A stretch of 64,000 bases of DNA. It comes from Arion vulgaris. Lineage: Eukaryota > Mollusca > Gastropoda > Stylommatophora > Arionidae. This document shows, in pieces, positions 53,945-64,000 of the stretch. A program made the translations under genes and the position numbers. The stretch covers positions 68,762,590 through 68,826,589 of the forward strand of contig CM036759.1 in assembly GCA_020796225.1 (NCBI GenBank). Direction: 5' to 3'. The notes beneath the pieces were generated by a model, which was given only the letters and a program-made list of their open reading frames with translations, did no database searches and was not told the origin of the DNA. Every line of letters begins with the position of its first letter. Position 1 is the stretch's first letter.

Positions 53945-56572
53945 CAATAGTAGAACATACTGGCGCTTCATAGTAGAACATACTGGCGCTTCATAGTAGA
54001 ACATACTGGCGCTTGGTAGTAGAACATACTTGCGCTTCATAGTAGAACATACTTGCGCTTCATAGTAGAACATACTGGCGCTTCATAGTAGAACATACTG
54101 GCGCTTCATAGTGGAACATACTTGCGCTTCATAATGGAACATACTGGCGCTTCATAGTAGAACATACTGGCGCTTCATAGTAGAACATACTGGCGCGTGG
54201 TAGTGGAACATACTGGCGCGTGGTAGTGGAACATACTGGCGCTTCATAGTAGAACATACTGGCGCTTCATAGTAGAACATACTGGCGCGTGGTAGTGGAG
54301 CATACTGGCGCTTCATAGTAGAACATACTGGCGCTTCATAGTAGAACATACTGGCGCGTGGTAGTGGAACATACTGGCGCTTCATAGTAGAACATACTGG
54401 CGCTTCATAGTAGAACATACTGGCGCTTCATAGTAGAACATACTGGCGCTTCATAGTAGAACATACTGGCGCGTGGTAGTGGAACATACTGGAGCTTCAT
54501 AGTAGAACATACTGGCGCGTGGTAGTAGAACATACTGGCGCGTGGTAGTGGAACATACTGGCGCTTCATAGTAGAACATACTGGCGCGTGGTAGTGGAAC
54601 ATACTGGCGCTTCATAGTAGAACATACTGGCGCGTGGTAGTGGAACATACTGGCGCTTCATAGTAGAACATACTGGCGCGTGGTAGTGGAACATACTGGC
54701 GCTTCATAGTAGAACATACTGGCGCGTGGTAGTGGAACATACTGGCGCTTCATAGTAGAACATACTGGCGCTTCATAGTAGAACATACTGGCGCTTCATA
54801 GTAGAACATACTGGCGCGTGGTAGTGGAACATACTGGCGCTTCATAGTAGAACATACTGGCGCGTGGTAGTGGAACATACTGGCGCTTCATAGTAGAACA
54901 TACTGGCGCGTGGTAGTGGAACATACTGGCGCTTCATAGTAGAACATACTGGCGCGTGGTAGTGGAACATACTGGAGCTTCATAGTAGAACATACTGGCG
55001 CGTGGTAGTAGAACATACTGGCGCGTGGTAGTGGAACATACTGGCGCTTCATAGTAGAACATACTGGCGCGTGGTAGTGGAACATACTGGCGCTTCATAG
55101 TAGAACATACTGGCGCGTGGTAGTGGAACATACTGGCGCTTCATAGTAGAACATACTGGCGCGTGGTAGTGGAACATACTGGCGCTTCATAGTAGAACAT
55201 ACTGGCGCGTGGTAGGGGAACATACTGGCGCTTCATAGTAGAACATACTGGCGCGTGGTAGTGGAACATACTGGCCCTTCATAGTGGAACATACTGGCGC
55301 TTCATAGTAGAACATACTGGCGCTTCATAGTAGAACATACTGGCGCTTCATAGTAGAACATACTGGCGCTTCATAGTAGAACATACTGGCGCTTCATAGT
55401 AGAACATACTGGCGCTTCATAGTAGAACATACTGGCGCGTGGTAGGGGAACATACTGGCGCTTCATGGTAGAACATACTGGCGCGTGGTAGTGGAACATA
55501 CTGGCCCTTCATAGTAGAACATACTGGCGCTTCATAGTAGAACATACTGGCGCTTCATAGTAGAACATACTGGCGCTTCATAGTAGAACATACTGGCGCG
55601 TGGTAGTGGAACATACTGGCGCTTCATAGTAGAACATACTGGCGCTTCATAGTAGAACATACTGGCGCTTCATAGTAGAACATACTGGCGCGTGGTAGTG
55701 GAACATACTGGCGCTTCATAGTGGAACATACTGGCGCTTCATAGTAGAACATACTGGCGCGTGGTAGTAGAACATACTGGCGCTTCATAGTGGAACATAC
55801 TGGCGCTTCATAGTAGAACATACTGGCGCTTCATAGTAGAACATACTGGCGCTTCATAGTAGAACATACTGGCGCGTGGTAGTAGAACATACTGGCGCGT
55901 GGTAGTAGAACATACTGGGGCTTGGTAGTAGAACATACTGGCGCGTGGTAGTAGAACATACTGGCGCTTCATAGTAGAACATACTGGCGCGTGGTAGTAG
56001 AACATACTGGCGCGTGGTAGTAGAACATACTGGCGCGTGGTAGTAGAACATACTGGCGCGTGGTAGTAGAACATACTGGCGCGTGGTAGTGGAACATACT
56101 GGCGCGTGGTAGTAGAACATACTGGCGCGTGGTAGTGGAACATACTGGCGCGTGGTAGTAGAACATACTGGCGCGTGGTAGTGGAACATACTGGCGCTTG
56201 GTAGTGGAACATACTGGCGCTTCATAGTAGAACATACTGGCGCGTGGTAGTGGAACATACTGGCGCTTCATAGTAGAACATACTGGCGCGTGGTAGTGGA
56301 ACATACTGGCGCTTCATAGTAGAACATACTGGCGCTTCATAGTAGAACATACTGGCGCGTGGTAGTGGAACATACTGGCGCTTGGTAGTGGAACATACTG
56401 GGGCTTGTTAGTGGAACATACTGGCGCTTCATAGTAGAACATACTGGCGCGTGGTAGTGGAACATACTGGCGCTTCATAGTAGAACATACTGGCGCGTGG
56501 TAGTGGAACATACTGGCGCTTGGTAGTGGAACATACTGGGGCTTGGTAGTGGAACATACTGAAACCGGATAG
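53945..56572. repeat. 23-bp minisatellite, about 114 copies, with higher-order repeat
   Basis: The unit is AGTAGAACATACTGGCGCTT plus CAT. The second form has AGTGG at its start and GCGTGGT at its end. Because 23 is not a multiple of three, each frame repeats every 69 bp. The minus-strand MFYYEAPVCST frames are artefacts. Confidence 0.97.
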
Positions 56573-57049
56573 GACACATTTGAGAAAACTAGAGGAGAGT
56601 ATAACCAAGAAGGGTCTATTCCTGGAACCCACAGGAACAGCGTAAGAAATGGAGGTGAAGAAATATACAGAGATGAGATTTGGAGGCATAGATTAACAAT
56701 ATAAAGAAGAGCTGGAGGAAGCTGCAGGAGATAGCTAGAGATAGGAAGACTTGGCATGAGTTAGTTGAGGGCATATGTCCCAATACGGGTTAGAAGGTAG
56801 AGAGAGAGAGAGAGAGAGAGAGATATTGGAACTTTATCTTGATGTACGGTCTGCTTAGTTCTATCTAGCCGCGTGCTTGTCCAGCAGAGGGCATGTGTTC
56901 CATTCGCGATGTTTCTTCGCGTAGCACAGGCGCAGCATGTCGGAAGTAGTCAATCGCAAAGAAATTAACTGTGGGTCTATGTGGTGTAGTAGTAAATTCG
57001 TTTGACGTACTTTCTGAAAGTTGGGGGTTCGAATCCAACCGGTTCTAGA
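56573..57049. other. Low-copy sequence with a tRNA-like head at 56970-57050
   Basis: (GA)n at 56800-56822. TCTATGTGGTGTAGTAGTAA and GGGGGTTCGAATCCAACCG form A- and B-box spacing like a SINE head, but no cloverleaf with paired acceptor ends is visible. Confidence 0.5.
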
Positions 57050-57605
57050 AATAAGTAGTTCTAAGAAAAGTATACTTAGGAAGCATATTCACAGAAGACG
57101 GAAGACTAGACAGAGAGATAGATGCGAGAGTGCAACAAACAAATGCTGTAACCTACCAGCTAGCCCCATTGTTAAGGCACCCAAACGTCTCACTAGACAG
57201 CTAAGCAACATATGATCAACAGAATTGTCATACCTACTTTGTGTTACCAGAGCAAAACATGGACAATGAGCAAAGCGCAGTCACAACAAATAACTACATG
57301 TGAAATACGTTGCCTGCGAAAAGTTACCAACAACACCAGAAAAGACAGAATCACTAACATCAGCATAAGAAAGAAAGTTGGCACAGAACATTGCTTGAAT
57401 TACATAGAGAAACAAAGAATGAAGTGGTTTGGCCACTTAATAAGAATGCACCAAAACTCCACAGTATACAAAGTCTTCTACAACAGAATATCAGGGAAGA
57501 AGGCGAGAGGAAGACCAAGAAAATGATGGTTAGATGACATACCAGAATCCTGTCAAAGAGTAAAAATAACAATCACGCAAGCCACCAGAACAGCGCAAGA
57601 CAAAA
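57050..57605 (+). mobile_element. L-C LINE RT thumb to 3' end
   Basis: Frames read YLGSIFTEDGRLDREIDARV, QQTNAVTYQLAPLLRHPNVS, ARSQQITTCEIRCLRKV-like coding and LNYIEKQRMKWFGHLIRM, then GKKARGRPRK and a stop. Longest L-C copy, with several frameshifts. Confidence 0.85.
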
Positions 57606-57868
57606 AAACAGAAAGCACTGGACAACAACCCGGTAGCAGTGTGACGACACTGGACAACAACCCGGTAGCAGTGTGACGACACTGGACAACAACCCGGTAG
57701 CAGTGTGACGAGACTGAGCAACAACCCGGTAGCAGTGTGACGACACTGGACAACAACCCGGTAGCAGTGTGACGAGACTGAGCAACAACCCGGTAGCAGT
57801 GTGACGACACTGGACAACAACCCGGTAGCAGTGTGACGAGACTGAGCAACAACCCGGTAGCAGTGTGA
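57605..57868. repeat. 32-bp minisatellite, about 8 copies
   Basis: The unit contains CAACAACCCGGTAGCAGTGT with ACACTGGA or AGACTGAG variants. It starts at the L-C 3' end. Confidence 0.95.
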
Positions 57869-58165
57869 TTGGTTGGGTTGATTGATTGATTTGTTGGGTT
57901 GATTGATTGATTGATTGGGTTGATTGATTGATAGGGTCATCATCATTGAACTTCAGTGAGTAACCATGTGTCCTGAAATCTGTTTTACACATGAAGATCT
58001 CAGCTGCAGTGCATGCACTCCGTAGCACCGGCGAGGGTCTTCAATTTTTTTTTAACATGAAGATATATTTTGTAGTAGTGACTTCACGATGGAGCGAACC
58101 TGATACCTTTAGCACAAGAGATGAGCACCTAGCCTCTACGCCACAGAGCCTACAAACTTTATTTT
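57868..58165 (-). mobile_element. SINE family S1, internally deleted
   Basis: (GATT)n tail 57868-57935, then on minus GTGCTACGGAGTGCATGCA and the 3' module, followed directly by the head (CTGTGGCGTAGAGGCTAGG, CAGGTTCGCTCCATCG). About 200 bp of body is missing. Confidence 0.75.
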
Positions 58166-58182
58166 GCTTTTCTCTTCATCAC

Positions 58183-58535
58183 CTTAGCCCTGCACCTTAG
58201 CCCTGCACATTAGCCCTGCACCTTAGCCCTGCACCTTAGCCCTGCACGTTAGCCCTGCACCTTAGCTCTGCACTTTAGCCCTGCACTTTAGCCCTGCACC
58301 TTAGCCCTGCACCTTAGCCCTGCACCTTAGCCCCGCACCTTAGCCCTGCACTTTAGCCTTGCACCTTAGCCCTACACCTTAGCCCTGCACATAGCCCTGT
58401 ACATAACCCAGCACATAGTTCTGCACATAGTTCTGCACATAGTCCTGCACATAGTCCTGCACATAGTCCTGCACACATAGCCCTGCACCTAGCCCAGCAC
58501 CTAGCCCAGCACATAGCCCTGCACATAGCCCTGCA
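58183..58535. repeat. 13/12-bp CCTTAGCCCTGCA satellite
   Basis: About 27 units, with CTTAGCCCTGCAC on the left and ACATAGCCCTGC on the right. Confidence 0.95.
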
Positions 58536-58589
58536 TACATGCGATTCTCAGACCACAAGGAAAGCCAGCTGGTTAAAATCTTAGTCCAT

Positions 58590-58700
58590 TCTTAGTTTTA
58601 GTTTCAGTTTGGAATATCTTCATTGCACTTCGGACATGCCCACATGTGCTCCAATCTCCTTCATAATATCTCCAACATCGTCCAGCGACTGCTGACCGGC
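58590..58700 (-). mobile_element. RH-3 LINE 3' UTR fragment
   Basis: The minus strand has AGCAGTCGCTGGACGATGTT and GGAGATTGGAGCACATGTGG, close to 14285-14365. Confidence 0.6.
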
Positions 58701-59007
58701 TTGATTAAGAAAAAGATACCATAGTCAGAATATGTCCACTCTAAAATTTGTCACTGCTGAATATTTGTGTACCTTCCTAAGAACGTATAATTCAATGTGT
58801 ACTCAATTAGCGAGTATACTGGCTTTGCGTCAACATAAGATATACCACAAACCAGTATATTGGCTCGACAGAGTGAATGAGTTAAGATACAGATAAACAG
58901 GGTAATGTCCATTATAAGAATGCATGAAGAAAACATCGAGGTATAGTTGCTCTTGAAGTACGACCATGTACTGGTATCTCATTGAAATGTGTCGGGTGCC
59001 ATATATT
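58701..59007. other. Low-copy sequence, no gene seen
   Basis: No supported feature. Confidence 0.35.
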
Positions 59008-59165
59008 CTTCATCTTATTCTTCTTCGACAGCTCCATAACAACCACTTGTTAAACCACTCTTTGTGATTTGTATGTGAACTGAGTCTAAGAGCGATTGTA
59101 TGTTGTGCCAGTTATGAGACTACAAGTAGGCCAGCATATCCGATATCTGCGACGATTTTTATTTA
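59008..59165 (+). mobile_element. Element E, left part, host of the following array
   Basis: TTCTTCTTCGACAGCTCCAT, GTTAAACCACTCTTTGTGAT, GAGCGATTGTATGTTGTGCC and GATTTTTATTTACTAGG run into the array at the position where other copies read ACTAGGGTAGCTTCC. Confidence 0.75.
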
Positions 59166-62100
59166 CTAGGAGTAACTTCTATTAGGTAACTTCTATAGAA
59201 CTTCTTTAGGGTAACTTCTATTAGGTACTTCTATTAGGACTTAGACTTCTATTAGGAACTCTATTAGGGTAACTTCTATTAGGGTAACTTCTATTAGGTA
59301 ATCTTCTATTAGGGTAAGCTTCTATTAGAACTATGGGTAACTTCTATTAGGGTAACTTCTATTAGGTAACTTCTATTGGGTAACTTCTATTAGGTAACTT
59401 CTATTAGGGTAGCTTCTATTAGGTAGACTTCTATTAGGTAACTTCTATTAGGGTAACTTCTATTAGGGTAACTTCTATTAGGTAACTTCTATTAGGGTAA
59501 CTTCTATTAGGTAACTTCTATTAGGTAACTTCTATTGGGGTAACTTCTATTAGGGTAACTTCTATTAGGTACTTCTATTAGGTAACTTCTATTAGGGTAA
59601 CTTCTATTAGGTAACTTCTATTAGGTAACTTCTATTAGGTAACTTCTATTAGGTAACTTCTATTAGGTAACTTCTATTAGGGTAACTTCTATTAGGTAAC
59701 TTCTATTAGGGTAACTTCTATTAGGGTAACTTCTATTAGGTAACTTCTATTAGGTAACTTCTATAGGGTAACTTCTATTAGGGTAACTTCTATTAGGGTA
59801 ACTTCTATTAGGTAACTTCTATTAGGGTAACTTCTATTAGGGTAACTTCATTAGGTAATTTCTATAGGAACTTCTATTAGGGTAACTTCTATTAGGGTAA
59901 CTTCTATTAGGGTAACTTCTATTAGAGGTAACTTCTATTAGGTAACTTCTATTAGGGTAACTTCTATTAGGTAACTTCTATTAGGGTAACTTCTATTAGG
60001 TAACTTCTATTAGGTAACTTCTATTGGTAACTTCTATTAGGTAACTTCTATTAGGGTAACTTCTATTAGGATTATAGCTTCTATTAGGGTAACTCTATTA
60101 GGGTAACTTCTATTAGGTAACTTCTATTAGGGTAACTTCTATTAGGGTAACTTCTATTAGGGTAACTTCTATTAGGTAACTTCTATTAGGGTAACTAATC
60201 TCTATTAGGGTAACTTCTATTAGGGTAACTTCTATTAGGGTAACTTCTATTAGGGTAACTTCTATTAGCGTAACTTCTATTAGGGTAACTTCTATTAGGG
60301 TAACTTCTATTAGGGTAACTTCTATTAGGGTAACTTCTATTAGGTAACTTCTATTAGGGTAACTTCTATAGGGTAACTTCTATTAGGGTAACTTCTATTA
60401 GGTAACTTCTATTAGGGTAACTTCTATTAGGTAACTTCATTAGGTAACTTCTATTAGGGTAACTTCTATTAGGGTAACTTCTATTAGGTAACTTCTATTA
60501 GGGTAACTTCTATTAGGGTAACTTCTATTAGGGTAACTATTAGGGTAACTTCTATTAGAGTAACTTCTATTAGGGTAACTTCTATTAGGAACTTCTATTA
60601 GAACTTCTATAGGGTAACTTCTATTAGGAACTTCTATTGGTAACTTCTATTAGGGTAACTTCTATTAGGGTAACTTCTATTAGGGTAACTTCTATTAGGG
60701 TAACTTCTATTAGGGTAACTTCTATTAGGGTAACTTCTATTAGGGTAACTTCTATTAGGGTAACTTAGCTCATTGAGGGTAACTTCTATTAGGTAACTTC
60801 TATAGATATAGGGTACTTCTATTAGGGTAACTTCTATTAGGTAACTTCTATTAGGTACTTCTATTAGGTACTTCTATTAGGTAACTTCTATTAGGTAACT
60901 TCTATTAGGTAACTTCTATTAGGGTAACTTCTATTAGGGTAACTTCTATTAGGTAACTTCTATTAGGGTAACTTCTATTAGGTAACTCTATTAGGGTAAC
61001 TTCTATTAGGGTAACTTCTATTAGGGTAACTTCTATAGGTAACTTCTATTAGAACTCTCTATTAGGATAACTTCTATTAGGTAACTCTATTAGGTAACTT
61101 CTATTAGGTGCTTCTATTAGGATACTTCTATTAGGGTAACTTCTATTAGGTAACTTCTATTAGGTAACTTCTATTAGGTAACTTCTATTAGGGTAACTTC
61201 TATTAGGGTAACTTCTATTAGGGTAACTTCTATTAGGGTAACTTCTATTAGGGTAACTTCTATTAGGTAACTTCTATTAGGTAACTTCTATTAGGTAACT
61301 TCTATTAGGATACTTCTATTAGGAACTTCTATTAGGTAACTTCTATTAGGTAACTTCTATTAGGGTAACTTCTATTAGGTAACTTCTATTAGGGTAACTT
61401 CTATTAGGGTAACTTCTATTAGGGTAACTTCTATAGGAACTTAGGGTAACTTCTATGAGGGTAACTTCTATTAGGGTAACTTTCTATTAGGTGTAACTTC
61501 TATTAGGTAACTTCTATTAGGTAACTTCTATTAGGTAACTTCTATTAGGTAACTTCTATTAGGGTAACTTCTATTAGGGTAACTTCTATTAGGTAACTTC
61601 TATTAGGGTAACTTCTATAGGGTAACTTCTATAGGGTAACTATCTATTAGGTAACTTCTATTAGGGTAACTTCTATTAGGGTAACTTCTATTAGGGTAAC
61701 TTCTATTAGGGTAACTTCTATGAGGGTAACTTCTATGAGGGTAACTTCTATTAGGTAACTTCTATTAGGGTAACTTCTATTAGGTAACTTCTATTAGGGT
61801 AACTTCTATTAGGGTAACTTCTTCTATTAGGTAACTTCTATTAGGGTAACTTCTATTAGGTAACTTCTATTAGGTACTTCTATTAGGGTAACTTCTATTA
61901 GGTAACTTCTATTAGGATACTTCTATTAGGTAACTTCTATTAGGGTAACTTCTATTAGGTAACTTCTATTAGGGTAACTTCTATTAGGGTAACTTCTATT
62001 AGGGTAACTTCTATTAGGTAACTTCTATTAGGGTAACTTCTATTAGGGTAACTTCTATTAGGGTAAATTCTATGAGGGTAACTTCTATGAGGGTAACTTC

Positions 62101-62225
62101 TATTAGGGTAACTTCTATGAGGGTAACTTCTATTAGGGTAACTTCTATTAGGGTAACTTCTATTAGGTAACTTCTATTAGGGTAACTTCTATTAGGGTAA
62201 CTTCTACTAGGGTAACTTCTATGAG
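59165..62225. repeat. 14/15-bp satellite GGGTAACTTCTATTA, about 210 copies
   Basis: Units of 15 bp (AGGG) and 14 bp (AGG) are mixed without a fixed order, with scattered 1-4 bp deletions. No coding frame. Confidence 0.98.
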
Positions 62226-62227
62226 AT

Positions 62228-62765
62228 GAATGAAATTAAAAGAAACAAGCAAAGCTTTACAAACAATTAAACAACTAAAATCAGTATGGATCGGAACTGA
62301 TAAGAAAACAAAGATCAGAATACTAAAAGCATGCATATTCCCAGTGGCAACGTATGGGTGTGAAGCATGGACATTTAATAAAGAAGTGGAAAAACATATA
62401 TGTGCTTTTGAATATAAGTGTTACAGAAGAGTCCTCTGTATATCATGGACAGAGAAGAGAACAAATAGATCTATCCAGAAAGAACTCAGAATCAAAGAAA
62501 ACTGGCTGATGCTACAAATAAGAAAGAGAAAATTGAGATTTTTTTACATATAAAGAGACATGAAGGGCTGGAGAAGACCATCATGAAAGGAGGCATACCG
62601 GCAAAGAGAAGAGGAGGAAGACCACGGAGAAGATGGATTCAGGATGTAACTGATGGTTTGAACATGACAGCTGCAGAGGCGGGACATCTGGTTTATGAGA
62701 GAGAGAAATTCCGAAGGACTGTTGGGATGGCAAAGTTCTGCTCAGGACAAGCTATTTGATAATGA
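62228..62765 (+). mobile_element. L-B LINE C-terminus, longest copy
   Basis: Frames read KTKIRILKACIFPVATYGCE, AWTFNKEVEKHICAFEYKCY and KELRIKENWLMLQIRKRKLR. After a frameshift near 62545 come MKGGIPAKRRGGRPRRRWIQ, DVTDGLNMTAAEAGHLV and SGQAI, then ATGATGAGC. 5'-truncated. Confidence 0.88.
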
Positions 62766-62767
62766 TG

Positions 62768-62890
62768 AGCTTCGATATTCCCTACCTCAGTCGCCTCTTA
62801 CGACATGCCTTGTAGATCGCCGTGTTACTATTCTTTGCTCCCCTTGCAAGTCCTGGCAACGCACGTGCGGGTGCGATATATTGAAGACAT
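62768..62890 (+). mobile_element. Element E, continuation after the array and L-B
   Basis: TTCCCTACCTCAGTCGCCTC, TTACGACATGCCTTGTAG and TTTGCTCCCCTTGCAAGTCC continue the element E order that stopped at 59165. Confidence 0.75.
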
Positions 62891-63634
62891 GAGAAGTTAT
62901 TTAACTGTTGAGTTGTATCTGTCAGCCATGTGACTCAACATAGTGAAAGGGTGGTGGGGAGACTCTAATTTTGTTTCTATAATTTCAATGACTCATAGAC
63001 TAAAATTCTCACATAAAAAAGAGGCACATGACTTTAACAGAACGAAAAAAAAGGGAACAGACTAAGAGAATGATTCAGATTTCTTTTCATTGTCATAGCT
63101 CGTGAGCACCCCAGCCTGGCATTGGTGACATCATTTGAAAAAAAACGGAATCAGACACAAAGACCTTGACCTGGAGATGTGTTTTCATGAGTACTCTCTG
63201 ATGACTCATAGACTCTATTAAATATCAACAATTATAGAATATGACCATGATGATCAACCATACTTTTAATTAAGTCTGTCTCTGAGATGTCTACGTGACG
63301 ATGAGGTAAGGTATCGCCTCTCACTCTAACGGTACTTTGATCGTTCGCCGCATTTAGCGATTAGAATATTTGTTAGGAGATTTGAAAGTAGGTGGGATCA
63401 AGTTCCTAGTCATATCGGTTACAGATCATGAAATGTAGGTTCCGTCTTCAAGTAGAGCACGTTCTCCGTAAGAATTTAATTCTTATTTGTCATGTTTGTT
63501 GGCCTACACGCTCTGATATAACTAAATAAATGCTGATACTTAGGTTAAACTCAGCGTGCCTCGGCTTAAAATAGCTTTAATACAATAAATTATAAAGATT
63601 GAAAGGTGCGTGCATCGGATTATAATAATAATTC
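62891..63634. other. Low-copy sequence with two AP-1-like sites
   Basis: ATGACTCATAGACT occurs at 62989 and again near 63201. TGACATCA is near 63127. No gene. Confidence 0.4.
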
Positions 63635-63930
63635 CTTTCATGCCAATATATGTTACATAGGGCCCACAAGTAATTTCTCCATACCGCTTTATCCTGGGCA
63701 TCCTTGGTCTTCTTAGGTCATCCTCTCTTTCTTGAACCCTTTGCATCCCACTTCAATGTCTGCTTTGATATTCTTTGATCATTTCTCCTCAAGGTGTGCC
63801 CAACATATCTCTATCTTCTCTTTCTTATAACAGTTGTCACTAGTGGTTGACCAGACATGTCTCTGATTTCATCACTTCTCCTGAATTCGTTCCATTTTAT
63901 ATTCATTATTTTCAGCACACTTCTATTATG
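63635..63930 (-). mobile_element. L-E LINE 3' end with (ATT)n tail
   Basis: The minus strand reads NEFRRSDEIRDMSG, QPLVTTVIRKRR, RYVGHTLRRNDQRISKQTLK and DKAVWRNYLWALCNIYWHER, then ATTATTATTATAA. Best L-E copy, with a stop after RKRR. Confidence 0.82.
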
Positions 63931-64000
63931 TGCAAGTGGTTTTAATCCACTAAATACCAATAATGAAAAATGGCGTGCATCGGCCTAAAGAAGCTTTATC

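Noticed and set aside
53888..56757. Many MFYYEAPVCST-type minus frames resembling a secreted Cys-rich repeat protein
   Set aside because: 23-bp array read every 69 bp. The frame shifts between blocks and no signal peptide or splice structure exists.
56970..57050. A functional tRNA gene
   Set aside because: A- and B-box-like sequences are present, but no paired acceptor stem or plausible anticodon arm was found. SINE-type head is more likely.

Overview
Eukaryotic (metazoan) DNA, AT-rich, with one recognisable host gene, about 40 tandem arrays, and dozens of decayed non-LTR retrotransposon and SINE copies. The spliced testis-specific kinase gene, tRNA-derived SINEs and the mix of LINE tails suggest an invertebrate, most likely a mollusc (perhaps a gastropod); the species cannot be fixed from this sequence. 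A 100-N assembly gap lies at 37823-37922.

Host gene: a TSSK-type serine/threonine kinase on the minus strand, join(12229..12384, 14976..15836), 338 aa. A 2,591-bp GT-AG intron separates two phase-0 exons. A perfect CRE palindrome lies about 210 bp upstream of the start codon. The intron holds only mobile-element debris and short arrays, and the 3' flank runs straight into a 70-bp composite minisatellite.

Mobile elements, with labels used here only. L-A is an endonuclease/RT LINE; its best copy is 24300-26825, and others are at 16310-16880, 30110-30260 and 50868-52075. L-B ends in (GATGAT)n: 8064-8170, 11285-11500, 32830-33320, 39615-39905, 40985-41215, 62228-62765. L-C carries a KWFGHL motif: 1715-2010, 4700-5115, 19425-19645, 29905-30100, 57050-57605. 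L-D: 13600-13935, 38740-38960. L-E has an (ATT)n tail: 6000-6345, 39175-39605, 63635-63930. RH-1 to RH-4 are RNase H-bearing LINE tails. S1 to S6 are tRNA-headed SINE families. Element E is a roughly 415-bp repeat with imperfect inverted ends.

Layout: 0-6.4 kb, SINE, LINE tails and 24-, 31- and 53-bp arrays; 6.5-9.4 kb, 12-bp and 48-bp arrays; 9.4-11.5 kb, element E and an inverted RNase H pair; 12.2-16.1 kb, the kinase gene; 16.3-24.2 kb, LINE fragments and 42-, 30-, 18- and 11-bp arrays; 24.3-26.8 kb, the L-A copy; 27-32 kb, low-copy DNA then SINEs and RNase H debris; 32.3-36.5 kb, four arrays; 36.5-41.2 kb, LINE and SINE debris and the gap; 41.2-49.3 kb, many arrays; 49.3-53.9 kb, low-copy DNA, a LINE-derived array and SINEs; 53.9-56.6 kb, a 23-bp array; 57-58.5 kb, L-C plus arrays; 59-62.2 kb, a 14/15-bp array inside element E; then L-B and L-E remnants.

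The main structural result is that many arrays begin at, or are visibly copied from, mobile-element sequence. Clear cases are 8823-9300 (RNase H), 51160-52050 (LINE ORF), 45026-45390 and 59165-62225 (element E), 57605-57870 (LINE 3' end) and 29520-29690 (SINE head). Several arrays also repeat known transcription-factor or splice-site consensus motifs at high density. Those are sequence facts, but any function is inference.
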